DNA of 44,612 nucleotides, taken from Afipia sp. (GTDB lineage: Bacteria > Pseudomonadota > Alphaproteobacteria > Rhizobiales > Xanthobacteraceae). The notes beneath the pieces are model-generated. The model made no database searches. It was given only the letters and a program-made list of their open reading frames with translations, and was not told the origin of the DNA. Shown here one piece after another: positions 33,227-40,893 of the stretch (positions are counted from its first letter, which is position 1; each line of letters starts with the position of its first letter). The DNA is taken from contig JAFKES010000078.1 in the NCBI GenBank assembly GCA_017308495.1, forward strand, positions 1 through 44,612, given 5' to 3'. A program made the position numbers and the translations under genes.

Positions 33227-34579
33227 ATGCTCAAACGAGTTCTTATCGCCAACCGTGGCGAAATCGCGTTGCGGGTCGTCCGGGCCTGTCGAGCGCTGCA
33301 GATCGAAAGCGTTGCGGTGTGTTCTGAGGCCGACGTGGCCTCGATGGCCGTCCGTGCCGCCGATCGTTTTGTCTGCATCGGTCCCGCGCCGTCGAAGCAG
33401 AGCTATCTCAACGCAGACGCCGTGATTGGCGCTGCTCTGTTGGCGAAGGCGGATGCGATCCATCCGGGATATGGCTTTCTTGCCGAAAACAGCGGGTTTG
33501 CAGCCCGCTGTGAGAAGGCGGGCCTTGTCTTTGTCGGACCAGATCCGCAATCGATCAGCCTCATGGCTGAGAAGGCGAGGGCCCGGCAGTGCGCGATCGA
33601 AGCCGGCGTGCCGGTCGTTCCCGGAAGCGGGGGCGACGCAACCACTGACAAGGAGGCGTTGGCGCAGTTCGCTGATACGATCGGCTATCCGGTCATGATC
33701 AAAGCCGCCGCCGGCGGTGGCGGACGCGGTATGACGAAAGTCGATCTTCCGGAAGATTTTGAACAGCAGGCGCTCAAGGCAATCACCGAAGCCCGCGGTG
33801 CTTTTGGCGATGGCCGTGTCTATGTCGAGAAATGCATCGAGAACGCGCGTCACGTCGAGGTTCAGGTTCTGTGCGACGGCAAGAACGACTATCTTCATCT
33901 CGGCGAGCGCGATTGTTCGGTTCAGCGCCGGCATCAGAAGCTGATCGAGGAAACACCGTCGCCGGGTTTGTCGTCCAAGCTGCGGGACGAGCTTTGCGCC
34001 GCGGCGATCAAGCTGTGCCGCGCGGTATCCTACCGCAATGCTGGAACGATCGAGTTTCTTGTCGATCTGGCGGTAGGCCGCTTCTACTTCATCGAAATGA
34101 ATACGCGAATCCAGGTCGAGCATCCGGTGACCGAGATGGTCAGCGGGATCGATCTGGTCGCTGAGCAGTTGCGCATTGCAGGCGGCGAAACGATCAGCTT
34201 CGCGGGATCGCCGCCGGTGATGCGTGGGCACTCCATCGAGTGCCGAATCAATGCGGAGGATCCGGCGCAGGGTTTCATGCCGACCCCTGGTCGGATCGAA
34301 GAGTTCATCATGCCGGGTGGACCTGGAATCCGTGTTGATACCCAGTGCGAAACCGGGACGGTGATTCCGCCGTTCTATGACTCCATGATTGCCAAGGTGA
34401 TTGCATGGGGGGCGACGCGGGATGCGGCGATCGATCGTCTGATCGGCGCTTTGCGGGCGACCAAGATCAAGGGCGTCATGACGACGATCCCTTCCGCCCT
34501 GAAGATTCTGGAGCATCCGGAGTTTCGCGAAGGCAAGCATCACACGCGATGGTTTGAGCAAGCCAACCTGCAGCATTGA
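33227..34579 (+). CDS. Biotin carboxylase subunit
   Basis: This 450-aa ATP-grasp enzyme carboxylates biotin on the carrier using ATP and bicarbonate. Key features align with E. coli AccC by eye: Lys159 and the glycine loop GGGGRG at 163-168, RDCSVQRRHQKLIEE at 228-242, and Glu290 with MNTRIQVEHPVTE at 291-303. The C-terminal domain RVRP-type arginine stretch is present as HSIECRINAEDPAQGFMPTPG. The ATG at 33227 follows a GGGGA ribosome binding site; the longer frame from 33185 overlaps the carrier gene. It lies 23 bp after the carrier and 22 bp before the carboxyltransferase gene. It is probably not the housekeeping accC, given its catabolic neighbours. Confidence 0.94.
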   Translation: MLKRVLIANRGEIALRVVRACRALQIESVAVCSEADVASMAVRAADRFVCIGPAPSKQSYLNADAVIGAALLAKADAIHPGYGFLAENSGFAARCEKAGLVFVGPDPQSISLMAEKARARQCAIEAGVPVVPGSGGDATTDKEALAQFADTIGYPVMIKAAAGGGGRGMTKVDLPEDFEQQALKAITEARGAFGDGRVYVEKCIENARHVEVQVLCDGKNDYLHLGERDCSVQRRHQKLIEETPSPGLSSKLRDELCAAAIKLCRAVSYRNAGTIEFLVDLAVGRFYFIEMNTRIQVEHPVTEMVSGIDLVAEQLRIAGGETISFAGSPPVMRGHSIECRINAEDPAQGFMPTPGRIEEFIMPGGPGIRVDTQCETGTVIPPFYDSMIAKVIAWGATRDAAIDRLIGALRATKIKGVMTTIPSALKILEHPEFREGKHHTRWFEQANLQH

Positions 34580-34601
34580 CGTCGGCGAAGAGGATACATC
34601 G

Positions 34602-36095
34602 ATGGCTAAGAAAAATGAGAAGGCGGAAGTGACGCCGCGCCGCCGGATCGATTTCTGGGATACGACGCTGCGCGATGGTCACCAGTCTCTCTGGGCGACC
34701 CGCATGACGTCGGCGATGATCGAGCCGATTGCCGCCACGGTCGGCGAGGTCGGCTATTCGGTGATCGGACTGGGTGGCGCGGCGGTTTTTGATTCCTGCA
34801 TCTACTATCTTGCCGAAGATCCGTGGGAACGGCTTGCGATGGTCAACCGGCTGACGCCGGGAAGCGCAAAGGCCTGCTATATCCGCAGTCTCAATATTCT
34901 AGGTTGGGATATTTTCCCCGACGACGCCACCGATCTGACGATCCAGACGCTCGGCAAATACGGCGTGACGGCAATCAATGCGTTCGATGCCCTCAACGAT
35001 ACGCGCAATATGGAATCGACCATTCGCTCGGCGCGTCGGCATGGCCTGCAGTCGATTGGATCGTTGGTCTATTCGATCAGCCCGGTGCATACCGATGAAT
35101 ATTATATCGCCAAGGCCAAGGAGCTGGTGGCGATGGATGTGGATGCAGTCCAGATCAAGGATTCCGGTGCTCTGCTCACGCCCGAGCGCACGACCGAGCT
35201 TGTTCCGAAGATCCGTGCGGCGATCGGGGACAAGATCAAGCTTCACTTCCATACACATTGTACATCGGGCCTTGGGACATTGGTTGCCATTGCGGCTCTG
35301 CCGCTGGGTGTCGATGTGATGCACACGGCGATTTCGCCGCTGGCGAACAATACGTCGAATCCTCCGACCGAAACCGTCGTCTATGAGGCGATCCGTCAGG
35401 GGTTTGACGTCCCGCTCGATCTCGACAAGATGGAGCAGGAGGCGGCTTACTTCCGAAAAGTTGCGAAGGAGCACGGCAAGCCGACCGGGATCGGTGCGAT
35501 CTATGATCCCGCGCTCTATCGGCATCAAGTGCCCGGCGGCATGATGTCGAATCTGCGCAGTCAGATGGCGGCGCAGAAACTCGATGTCTCCTTCGATGCA
35601 TTGCTGGAGGAGATTCAGCGCGTCCGCGAGGATCTTGGATATCCGATCATGGTTAGTCCGATGGCGCAGTTCATCGGCGTGCAGGCCCTTTTCAACGTTC
35701 TCCATGGCGAGCGTTACAAGGTAGTTCCGGCTGAAGTGCGGAACTATGCGCTTGGGTGGTATGGCGAGCATCCGTCGCCGATGAATCCTGACGTCTACGA
35801 TAAGGTCGCGAACGGCGGTAAGCCGATCACGGGCCGGCCGGCGGATCATGTGCCGCCATTGGTCGAGCGTGCTCGCAAGGAGTTCGGCTCGCATCTCACC
35901 GATGAGGAACTGATCCTGGCCTTTCACTACAAGCCGAAGACATTGCAGGCCTGGCGTGAGATGCGGTCAGACGCGCTGCACTATCCGCTTGCGGAATCGT
36001 CGGCAGCCGTTCTGCTCAATGAGTTGCGGTTGAAAAAGGATGTAAATTTCTTTCACCTATCGCGAGGATCGGATTCGATTACATTCCGCCGGTGA
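34602..36095 (+). CDS. Carboxyltransferase subunit, pyruvate carboxylase/oxaloacetate decarboxylase type
   Basis: This 497-aa TIM-barrel carboxyltransferase has the PYC/OadA-type C-terminal region but no fused biotin domain. It shows DTTLRDGHQSLWATR at 20-34 (metal-binding Asp), EDPWERL at 72-78, a probable carbamylated metal ligand Lys186 in VQIKDSGALL, and the metal His pair in HFHTH at 215-219. Two usually conserved stretches differ: RGxN reads RSLN (residues 95-98), and KDMAGLL reads KDSGALL. These line the substrate pocket, so the acceptor is probably not pyruvate. The ATG at 34602 has GAGGA seven bases upstream. A short inverted repeat (CCGGT/ACCGG) spans the stop codon, facing the convergent LysR gene. 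The carboxylated substrate is unknown. Confidence 0.92.
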   Translation: MAKKNEKAEVTPRRRIDFWDTTLRDGHQSLWATRMTSAMIEPIAATVGEVGYSVIGLGGAAVFDSCIYYLAEDPWERLAMVNRLTPGSAKACYIRSLNILGWDIFPDDATDLTIQTLGKYGVTAINAFDALNDTRNMESTIRSARRHGLQSIGSLVYSISPVHTDEYYIAKAKELVAMDVDAVQIKDSGALLTPERTTELVPKIRAAIGDKIKLHFHTHCTSGLGTLVAIAALPLGVDVMHTAISPLANNTSNPPTETVVYEAIRQGFDVPLDLDKMEQEAAYFRKVAKEHGKPTGIGAIYDPALYRHQVPGGMMSNLRSQMAAQKLDVSFDALLEEIQRVREDLGYPIMVSPMAQFIGVQALFNVLHGERYKVVPAEVRNYALGWYGEHPSPMNPDVYDKVANGGKPITGRPADHVPPLVERARKEFGSHLTDEELILAFHYKPKTLQAWREMRSDALHYPLAESSAAVLLNELRLKKDVNFFHLSRGSDSITFRR

Positions 36096-36140
36096 TATTT
36101 AACCGGAACGCCGCCGTGCAAGGCCGCCTTCGCACGATGG

Positions 36141-37193
36141 TCAGCCAGATATCTTGGCTGCTGCTTTTTGTTCGTAGGGTGGAAATTGTTGCGGTGCGGT
36201 AGGGGACGTCAGGTGGACCACGCCATTGGTCTTGGTCTCGGCCTGCAGAAACGGCATATGTTCTGCGATCATCGGCACGACCGTTTCGCGAACAACTGCT
36301 TTCGCGAGTTCGGCAATGCGAAAGGTCAGGCCGCGGAGTTCGCCGCGTCGCGACACGACAACGGTGAGGCGCGATAGGCCGGGGCGGGGCAACGGGAGGC
36401 ACTGCAACTTGCTCCAATCCCGTACACCCTGGAGCACATGAAGGGGGGACGTGACGGTCCAGGCTTTGCCGGAGGTCACCATGCCCACCACGGAATCCGC
36501 GTTGTCGAATTCGCACCAGTGCGGCAACTCGATTCCCTGCCGGCGCAAATGCACCTCGATCCGGTTACCTATGGGGCTTTCCGAGTGATACCGGACCAGC
36601 GGAAGGGCTTTGCCAAGGCTGCGCAGGTCGCCGGGGGTGTACGGCGCGCCCATGGGCACGAGCAGCACGAACGGTTCGAGCAGGATCTCGTGGCGCTCCA
36701 GTGAATCGATCTCCAGGAGCGGATCGGACGTGATCAGGATATCCGTTTCACGATTCAGCAGCGCCTTGCGATGGGTATGCGCAAGACCGGAGGCGACCAC
36801 AACTTTGTCGATAGGAAGTTGCTCATGCAGCGTCTGGACGATCGACGGGCTGAGGATCCCCGACAGCGACGAGAGCACCGACAGGCGCAGAAGCGGCATC
36901 GGGCGCTCGGAAAGGTTGCGGGTCGAGGAGAGAATCCGGTTAGCCCCCTCGAGCAGGGCTTCGGCCTGGGAAAAGAGCTGCATGCCATCGCTTGTCGGCC
37001 GCAAGGGCCGTAGCATCCGGTCGACCAGCTGGGCGCCGAGGGCCTTTTCCAGGTTGTTGATCTGCTGGGACACTGCGGACTGGGTGATCCCCAGCTTGCG
37101 GGCCGTCTCGGACATGCTGCCCACCTTCAGCGTGGTGACAAAACACTCGAGGGCACGCACGAGGTCAAGATTGCGGTCCGGCGGCTTTGCCAT
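36141..37193 (-). CDS. LysR-family transcriptional regulator (block 3)
   Basis: This 350-aa regulator has an N-terminal winged helix (about 8-70, with GSMSETARKLGITQSAVSQQINNLE) and a C-terminal periplasmic-binding-like effector domain. It is about 40 residues longer than usual because of a low-complexity tail after residue 310. It diverges from the BKACE gene and converges with the carboxylase operon. The divergent gap holds an ATTAG-N5-CTGAT motif of the T-N11-A type, and related sites precede the aconitase-X/EthD operons and the second binding protein. It is therefore the likely controller of the whole block. The co-inducer is unknown. Confidence 0.93.
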   Translation of the reverse strand: MAKPPDRNLDLVRALECFVTTLKVGSMSETARKLGITQSAVSQQINNLEKALGAQLVDRMLRPLRPTSDGMQLFSQAEALLEGANRILSSTRNLSERPMPLLRLSVLSSLSGILSPSIVQTLHEQLPIDKVVVASGLAHTHRKALLNRETDILITSDPLLEIDSLERHEILLEPFVLLVPMGAPYTPGDLRSLGKALPLVRYHSESPIGNRIEVHLRRQGIELPHWCEFDNADSVVGMVTSGKAWTVTSPLHVLQGVRDWSKLQCLPLPRPGLSRLTVVVSRRGELRGLTFRIAELAKAVVRETVVPMIAEHMPFLQAETKTNGVVHLTSPTAPQQFPPYEQKAAAKISG

Positions 37194-37234
37194 GTCATCT
37201 TCGCTAGGTGAAACTGGCTATGTCTAACATAAGA

Positions 37235-37249
37235 ATTAGTAAAACTGAT
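37235..37249. promoter_or_regulatory. LysR-type ATTAG-N5-CTGAT site between regulator and BKACE gene
   Basis: ATTAG TAAAA CTGAT matches the site at 31444-31458 except for one arm base and the spacer. It contains T-N11-A and lies 42 bp upstream of the LysR start. A second small inverted repeat, AACT GAT AGTT (37243-37253), overlaps it. LysR regulators usually bind in the divergent gap next to their own gene. Confidence 0.55.
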
Positions 37250-37361
37250 AGTTATCCTTTGCCTCTGTGCAGGTCAGATTGACGCAAAACGTCGGCTGAC
37301 ATCGCAATCGACATCCATGCTTCAACGAAGTGGCTGCAATCGGCCACTAAAGAGACGGAAC

Positions 37362-38249
37362 ATGACGGATAAGGTCATCATTACTTGCGCTATCACCGGA
37401 GGTCACGGAAACTTCGCCAAGGTTCCGGATTTCCCGATTACCCCCGAGCAGATTGCCCGCGATTGCCTTCGGGCCCGTGCAGCCGGTGCCGCGATCGTTC
37501 ATATCCATGTACGCAATCCACAGACCGGACAGCATTCGGGTGATCTGGAGCTGTTCCGGGAGGTCGTTAAGCGGGTTCGCGACAGCGGCAGCGATGTGCT
37601 GATCAATCTTACCACCGGATGGGGTGGCCGTTATGTCCCCGGTGCCGACAATCCGCAGATCGGCGGTCCGGGAACCAATCTGGCGAATCCGGAACGGCGC
37701 CTGCTGCATATCGTCGACCTCCGCCCCAGCATCTGTACGCTCGACGTCGGGACGGTGAACTTCGGTGAGCAGATTTTTGTCGGCTTCCCGCCTCATATCC
37801 GGGAAATGGCGGCCAAGATACGGGACATCGGCGTCACCCCCGAACTCGAATGTTTCGAACTCGGGCATATCGCCCAGGCACGCGCATTGATTGACAGCGG
37901 CCTTGTCATCGGGACGCCGTTGTTTCAGCTCTGTTTGGGTATTCCCAACGCCGCGCCGGCCACACCTGAAACGCTGATGGCGATGCGTGCGATGTTGCCG
38001 CCCAACGCCAATTGGGCGGCCTTCGCGATCGGTCGTCAGTGCTTTGATTTCGCTGCGTTGTCGACTCTTCTCGGAGGACATGTCCGCGTTGGTCTTGAAG
38101 ACAACCTCTATATGTCGCCAGGTGAGTTCGCGACCAACGAAAAGCTTGTCGCGAAAGCTGCGGACATTGTTGAGACGCTTGGCCGCTCGGTCGCGACCCC
38201 CGCAGAAGCAGCCAGGATCATCGGTCTGCGGGAGCCGGTTATTGCCTGA
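37362..38249 (+). CDS. BKACE (DUF849) beta-keto acid cleavage enzyme
   Basis: This 295-aa TIM-barrel zinc enzyme belongs to the 3-keto-5-aminohexanoate cleavage (Kce) family. These condense acetyl-CoA with a beta-keto acid to give acetoacetate and a new acyl-CoA. The zinc ligands of the family are visible as His47 and His49 in VHIHVRN and Glu246 in VGLEDN. The N-terminal ITGGHGN and the basic/acidic pocket pattern decide substrate choice and do not match a subgroup I can name. I start at the ATG at 37362; the frame is open from 37317 with weak sequence. It follows the LysR promoter region and precedes an SsuA-like receptor by 82 bp. The substrate is presumably the product of the nearby carboxylase. 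Confidence 0.92.
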   Translation: MTDKVIITCAITGGHGNFAKVPDFPITPEQIARDCLRARAAGAAIVHIHVRNPQTGQHSGDLELFREVVKRVRDSGSDVLINLTTGWGGRYVPGADNPQIGGPGTNLANPERRLLHIVDLRPSICTLDVGTVNFGEQIFVGFPPHIREMAAKIRDIGVTPELECFELGHIAQARALIDSGLVIGTPLFQLCLGIPNAAPATPETLMAMRAMLPPNANWAAFAIGRQCFDFAALSTLLGGHVRVGLEDNLYMSPGEFATNEKLVAKAADIVETLGRSVATPAEAARIIGLREPVIA

Positions 38250-38331
38250 CTTTCGTGATCGATAGCGGCCGTTCGCGGTCAGGCCAATATGAAAACTCAA
38301 TAAAAATAATATGCACACGTGAGGAAACAGA

Positions 38332-39363
38332 ATGACGATGCGAGCATGGATTGGTGTTGCGGCAATAGCGGCAACCTTGACGGGGATGATGGCCTTCGGC
38401 GCACGCGCCGACGAGAAAGATGTGATTGAGTTCAATTACGGCATACCGACAGGTGCGTATGCTCAGCTGTATGTTGCCGAAGATCAGGGACTCTTCGCCA
38501 AGCATGGTCTGAAGCCGAAATTTTTCTCCTTCCAGTCTGGCGCGCCGTTGTTGGCAGGGTTGAAGAGCGGTAGTCTCGATGTCATCACCACGGGCCTTGC
38601 CTCGGTGTTCGCCTTGGGGCAGGGCATTCCGGTCAAGTATCTCTTCTACATGGGGGATGCATCGCAGGCCGAAGCGCTTATTGCGCGTCGGGATTCCGGC
38701 ATCAAAACCGTCAAGGACCTCGTCAAGGCCAAGCAGGTCGGCGCGGCTGTCGGCACCTGCGCCCAGATTTCACTGTACTGGGCTGCCAAGGCCGCAGGCA
38801 CTGACTATAATTCATTGAAGACGGTCAATATTGCTCCGCCGTTGTATCGCAATGCGTTTCTCGGTGGTTCGCTTGATGCCGGTGTTGCCTGGGGGCCGTA
38901 TTCACTGCAACTCGCGAGCGTCGGCGAGCACCTCGTCGGTTATGATGCCGAATGGGTGCCGGGTGGTGGAACCTGCCCGGAAACCACGCTGATCGCGAAC
39001 GCGGCGATGAAGGACAAACCGAAGCTGGCGGAACGTCTCGTCAAGGTGCAAGCGGAAGCCCTGGAACTCATCGCAAAAAATCCCCAACTCGCAGTCGATG
39101 CGCTGGCCAAACGGCTCGGCATCCCTCCCGACATCGCCAAGCTGACATTTGAGCGCTACTTCAAGGATGCGCCCACGATGGAGAAGCATCTCGATCCTAA
39201 GTCGCGCTATGCGCTGGTGGGGGATGGTGGATTGTTCGCGCAATTGAAGTTGGCCTCGGAAACCTATGTCGCACTCGGTGTGCTGAAAGAGCCGATTTCC
39301 GACGCAACGCTGCGTGACGCGATCGATCCGCAATTCGTGAAGGCGTATCTCGAAAAGCGGTAA
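38332..39363 (+). CDS. ABC substrate-binding protein 1, NMT1/SsuA-like
   Basis: This 343-aa periplasmic receptor is of the nitrate/sulfonate/thiamine-precursor type. A signal peptide spans about residues 1-26 (ending GARA). VIEFNYGIPTGAYAQLYVAE and GLFAKHGL follow, as usual, then SGAPLLAGLKSGSLDVITTG. Cys143 (GTCAQ) and Cys215 (GGTCPETT) are both kept in the paralogue at 39696 and could form a disulfide or contact ligand. The ATG has GAGGAAAC upstream. It is co-directional with the BKACE gene and separated from the ATPase/permease genes by the second receptor, so it probably shares their transporter. Confidence 0.92.
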   Translation: MTMRAWIGVAAIAATLTGMMAFGARADEKDVIEFNYGIPTGAYAQLYVAEDQGLFAKHGLKPKFFSFQSGAPLLAGLKSGSLDVITTGLASVFALGQGIPVKYLFYMGDASQAEALIARRDSGIKTVKDLVKAKQVGAAVGTCAQISLYWAAKAAGTDYNSLKTVNIAPPLYRNAFLGGSLDAGVAWGPYSLQLASVGEHLVGYDAEWVPGGGTCPETTLIANAAMKDKPKLAERLVKVQAEALELIAKNPQLAVDALAKRLGIPPDIAKLTFERYFKDAPTMEKHLDPKSRYALVGDGGLFAQLKLASETYVALGVLKEPISDATLRDAIDPQFVKAYLEKR

Positions 39364-39695
39364 TCGCTGCAATCGCCGGGAGCACTCGCCTCGTGGATTG
39401 ACGAAGCGCCGATGCCGGAAGGCGTCGGCGGCCATGATGGCCGGCGATACTCATTAGGCAGGCTAATAATGAACCCTGCTGCCTTGGCAATAGATTTATG
39501 GTGTTCGGTTCGCCTGGAGGTGGCGAGCGCCGGACAGATTCCGGAAGCGACACGGTAACGGTGCGACTTGCGATGCGCCGGCTCCGTTCAAGCGAGCCGT
39601 CCAAAGGCTCCCTTTCAATCAGCGCTGTTGTCGCCTTCGGAACGTGCTGCCGACTACAAAAAGGGCACCTAAAAGCCCCAACGAGGGAGGTTTGA
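39364..39695. other. 332-bp intergenic region between the two binding-protein genes
   Basis: No gene is seen here. It contains a five-base-pair hairpin (CGGCC at 39429-39433 with GGCCG at 39439-39443) soon after the first receptor gene, then the ATTAG-N5-CTAAT site at 39453-39467. The rest probably carries the promoter and leader of the second receptor gene. Confidence 0.5.
39453..39467. promoter_or_regulatory. ATTAG-N5-CTAAT site upstream of the second binding protein
   Basis: ATTAG GCAGG CTAAT has the same arms and spacing as the site at 31444-31458. It lies 228 bp upstream of the second receptor gene, so it would control a promoter inside this gap, separate from the BKACE promoter. Confidence 0.55.
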
Positions 39696-40718
39696 ATGAG
39701 GGTAGTCAAGTGGATAGCTGCGATCATGATCGTCGCGGCAACGTCTGGTCAACGTGCCGCGGCCCAGGATGTGATCTCGTTCAACTACGGTATGCCGACG
39801 GCGTCATACATTCCGGTCTACGTCGCCCAGGATCTTGGGTTGTTTGAGAAACACGGTCTCAAGCCCACCTTCTTTTCCTTTCAGTCCGGCGCACCGCTGC
39901 TTGCCGGACTGAAGAGTGGCAGTCTCGACGTTGTGACCACCGGGTTGGCGTCAGTATTCGCGCTCGGCCAGAACATTCCGGTGAAATTCCTGATCTATAC
40001 GGGCGACGCGGCGCAGTCCGAAGGGCTCGTGGTCCGACGCGGGTCAGGCATTGAATCCGTGAAGGATCTTGCCAAAGCCAAGCATGTCGCGTCTGCAGTC
40101 GGAACGTGTGCGCAGATATCGCTGTATTGGGCTGCGAAGGCGGCAGGCTCCGACTACAGCAAGCTGAGCACCGTCAATATTGCTCCTCCGCTTTACCGCA
40201 ATGCATTTATGAGCGGTTCGATCGATGCCGGAATCGCCTGGGCGCCTTATTCGCTTCAACTGGTGGATTCGAATGTAGCTTTGGTCGGATACGATCCTGA
40301 ATGGGTGCCGGGTGGTGGATCCTGTCCGGAGACGACGCTCATCAGTGAAGCGGCGCTGAAAGCCCATCCAAAGCTCGCCGAACGCCTGGTGAGAGTACAT
40401 GCGGCAGCTCTGGAAGCGATCAGAAAGGATCCGGAGGTTGCCGTCAGCGCTCTGGCAAAACGCTTGAGTGTATCCCCCGAGATCGCGCGGCAGGTGGTCA
40501 ATCTTTACTTCAAGAATCCTCCTACGCTGGAAAGTCAGATCGATCCCAAATCTCGCTATGCACTGGTGGGTGACGGCGGGCTTTTCGGTCAGCTCAAGCT
40601 CGCTTCGGAGACTTACGTTGCGCTCGGCGTTCTGAAAGAGCCGATCCCGGAGAAGCAGCTTCGTGATGCCATCGATCCGCAGTATATAAAAGCATACGTT
40701 GAGAAAGAGAAAAAATAA
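39696..40718 (+). CDS. ABC substrate-binding protein 2, NMT1/SsuA-like (paralogue of the upstream gene)
   Basis: This 340-aa periplasmic receptor is roughly 70% identical by eye to the protein encoded at 38332. Long stretches are identical, such as FFSFQSGAPLLAGLKSGSLD, TVNIAPPLYRNAF and DPKSRYALVGDGGLF. A signal peptide ends near residue 23 (RAAAQ). Both cysteines noted in the first receptor are kept (GTCAQ, GGSCPETT). The gene has its own upstream region with a LysR-type site. A long perfect inverted repeat follows, before the ATPase gene. The pair looks like a tandem duplication, probably giving two ligand specificities or affinities to one transporter. Confidence 0.92.
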   Translation: MRVVKWIAAIMIVAATSGQRAAAQDVISFNYGMPTASYIPVYVAQDLGLFEKHGLKPTFFSFQSGAPLLAGLKSGSLDVVTTGLASVFALGQNIPVKFLIYTGDAAQSEGLVVRRGSGIESVKDLAKAKHVASAVGTCAQISLYWAAKAAGSDYSKLSTVNIAPPLYRNAFMSGSIDAGIAWAPYSLQLVDSNVALVGYDPEWVPGGGSCPETTLISEAALKAHPKLAERLVRVHAAALEAIRKDPEVAVSALAKRLSVSPEIARQVVNLYFKNPPTLESQIDPKSRYALVGDGGLFGQLKLASETYVALGVLKEPIPEKQLRDAIDPQYIKAYVEKEKK

Positions 40719-40731
40719 GCAAGAGAACGGA

Positions 40732-40758
40732 GTTGGCATTCCTTGAAGGAATGCCAAC
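40732..40758 (+). repeat. 27-bp perfect inverted repeat between receptor and ATPase genes
   Basis: Arms GTTGGCATTCCTT and AAGGAATGCCAAC flank one central G with no mismatch. In RNA this forms an 11-bp stem with a five-base loop, 13 bases after the receptor stop. There is no U-run behind it, so it is more likely a 3' stabiliser or partial terminator that lets the receptor be made in excess over the membrane subunits. An operator role is the alternative. Confidence 0.6.
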
Positions 40759-40893
40759 TCGCTAGAAGCATTTGGATGACTCGTGCTCGTGGATTGTTGG
40801 GGCGACGTCCGACGAAGAGATTGCAGCTTTGAGGGCGACCAGCTGGGACGAGCGGGAGCCGAGTTCAAATGGTTTTGCGAGAGGGAGTTCAGG

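Noticed and set aside
33200-34576. Long minus-strand open frame (458 codons) opposite the biotin carboxylase
   Set aside because: The plus strand encodes a full biotin carboxylase with all motifs; the antisense translation is His/Arg/Asp-rich without recognisable domains.
34899-35927. Minus-strand open frame (342 codons) opposite the carboxyltransferase
   Set aside because: Same reason: a shadow of a clear gene, with no ribosome binding site or family match.
37347-38435. Minus-strand open frame (362 codons) opposite the BKACE gene
   Set aside because: The BKACE gene has zinc-ligand motifs on the plus strand; the antisense frame also runs across the intergenic gap into the receptor gene.
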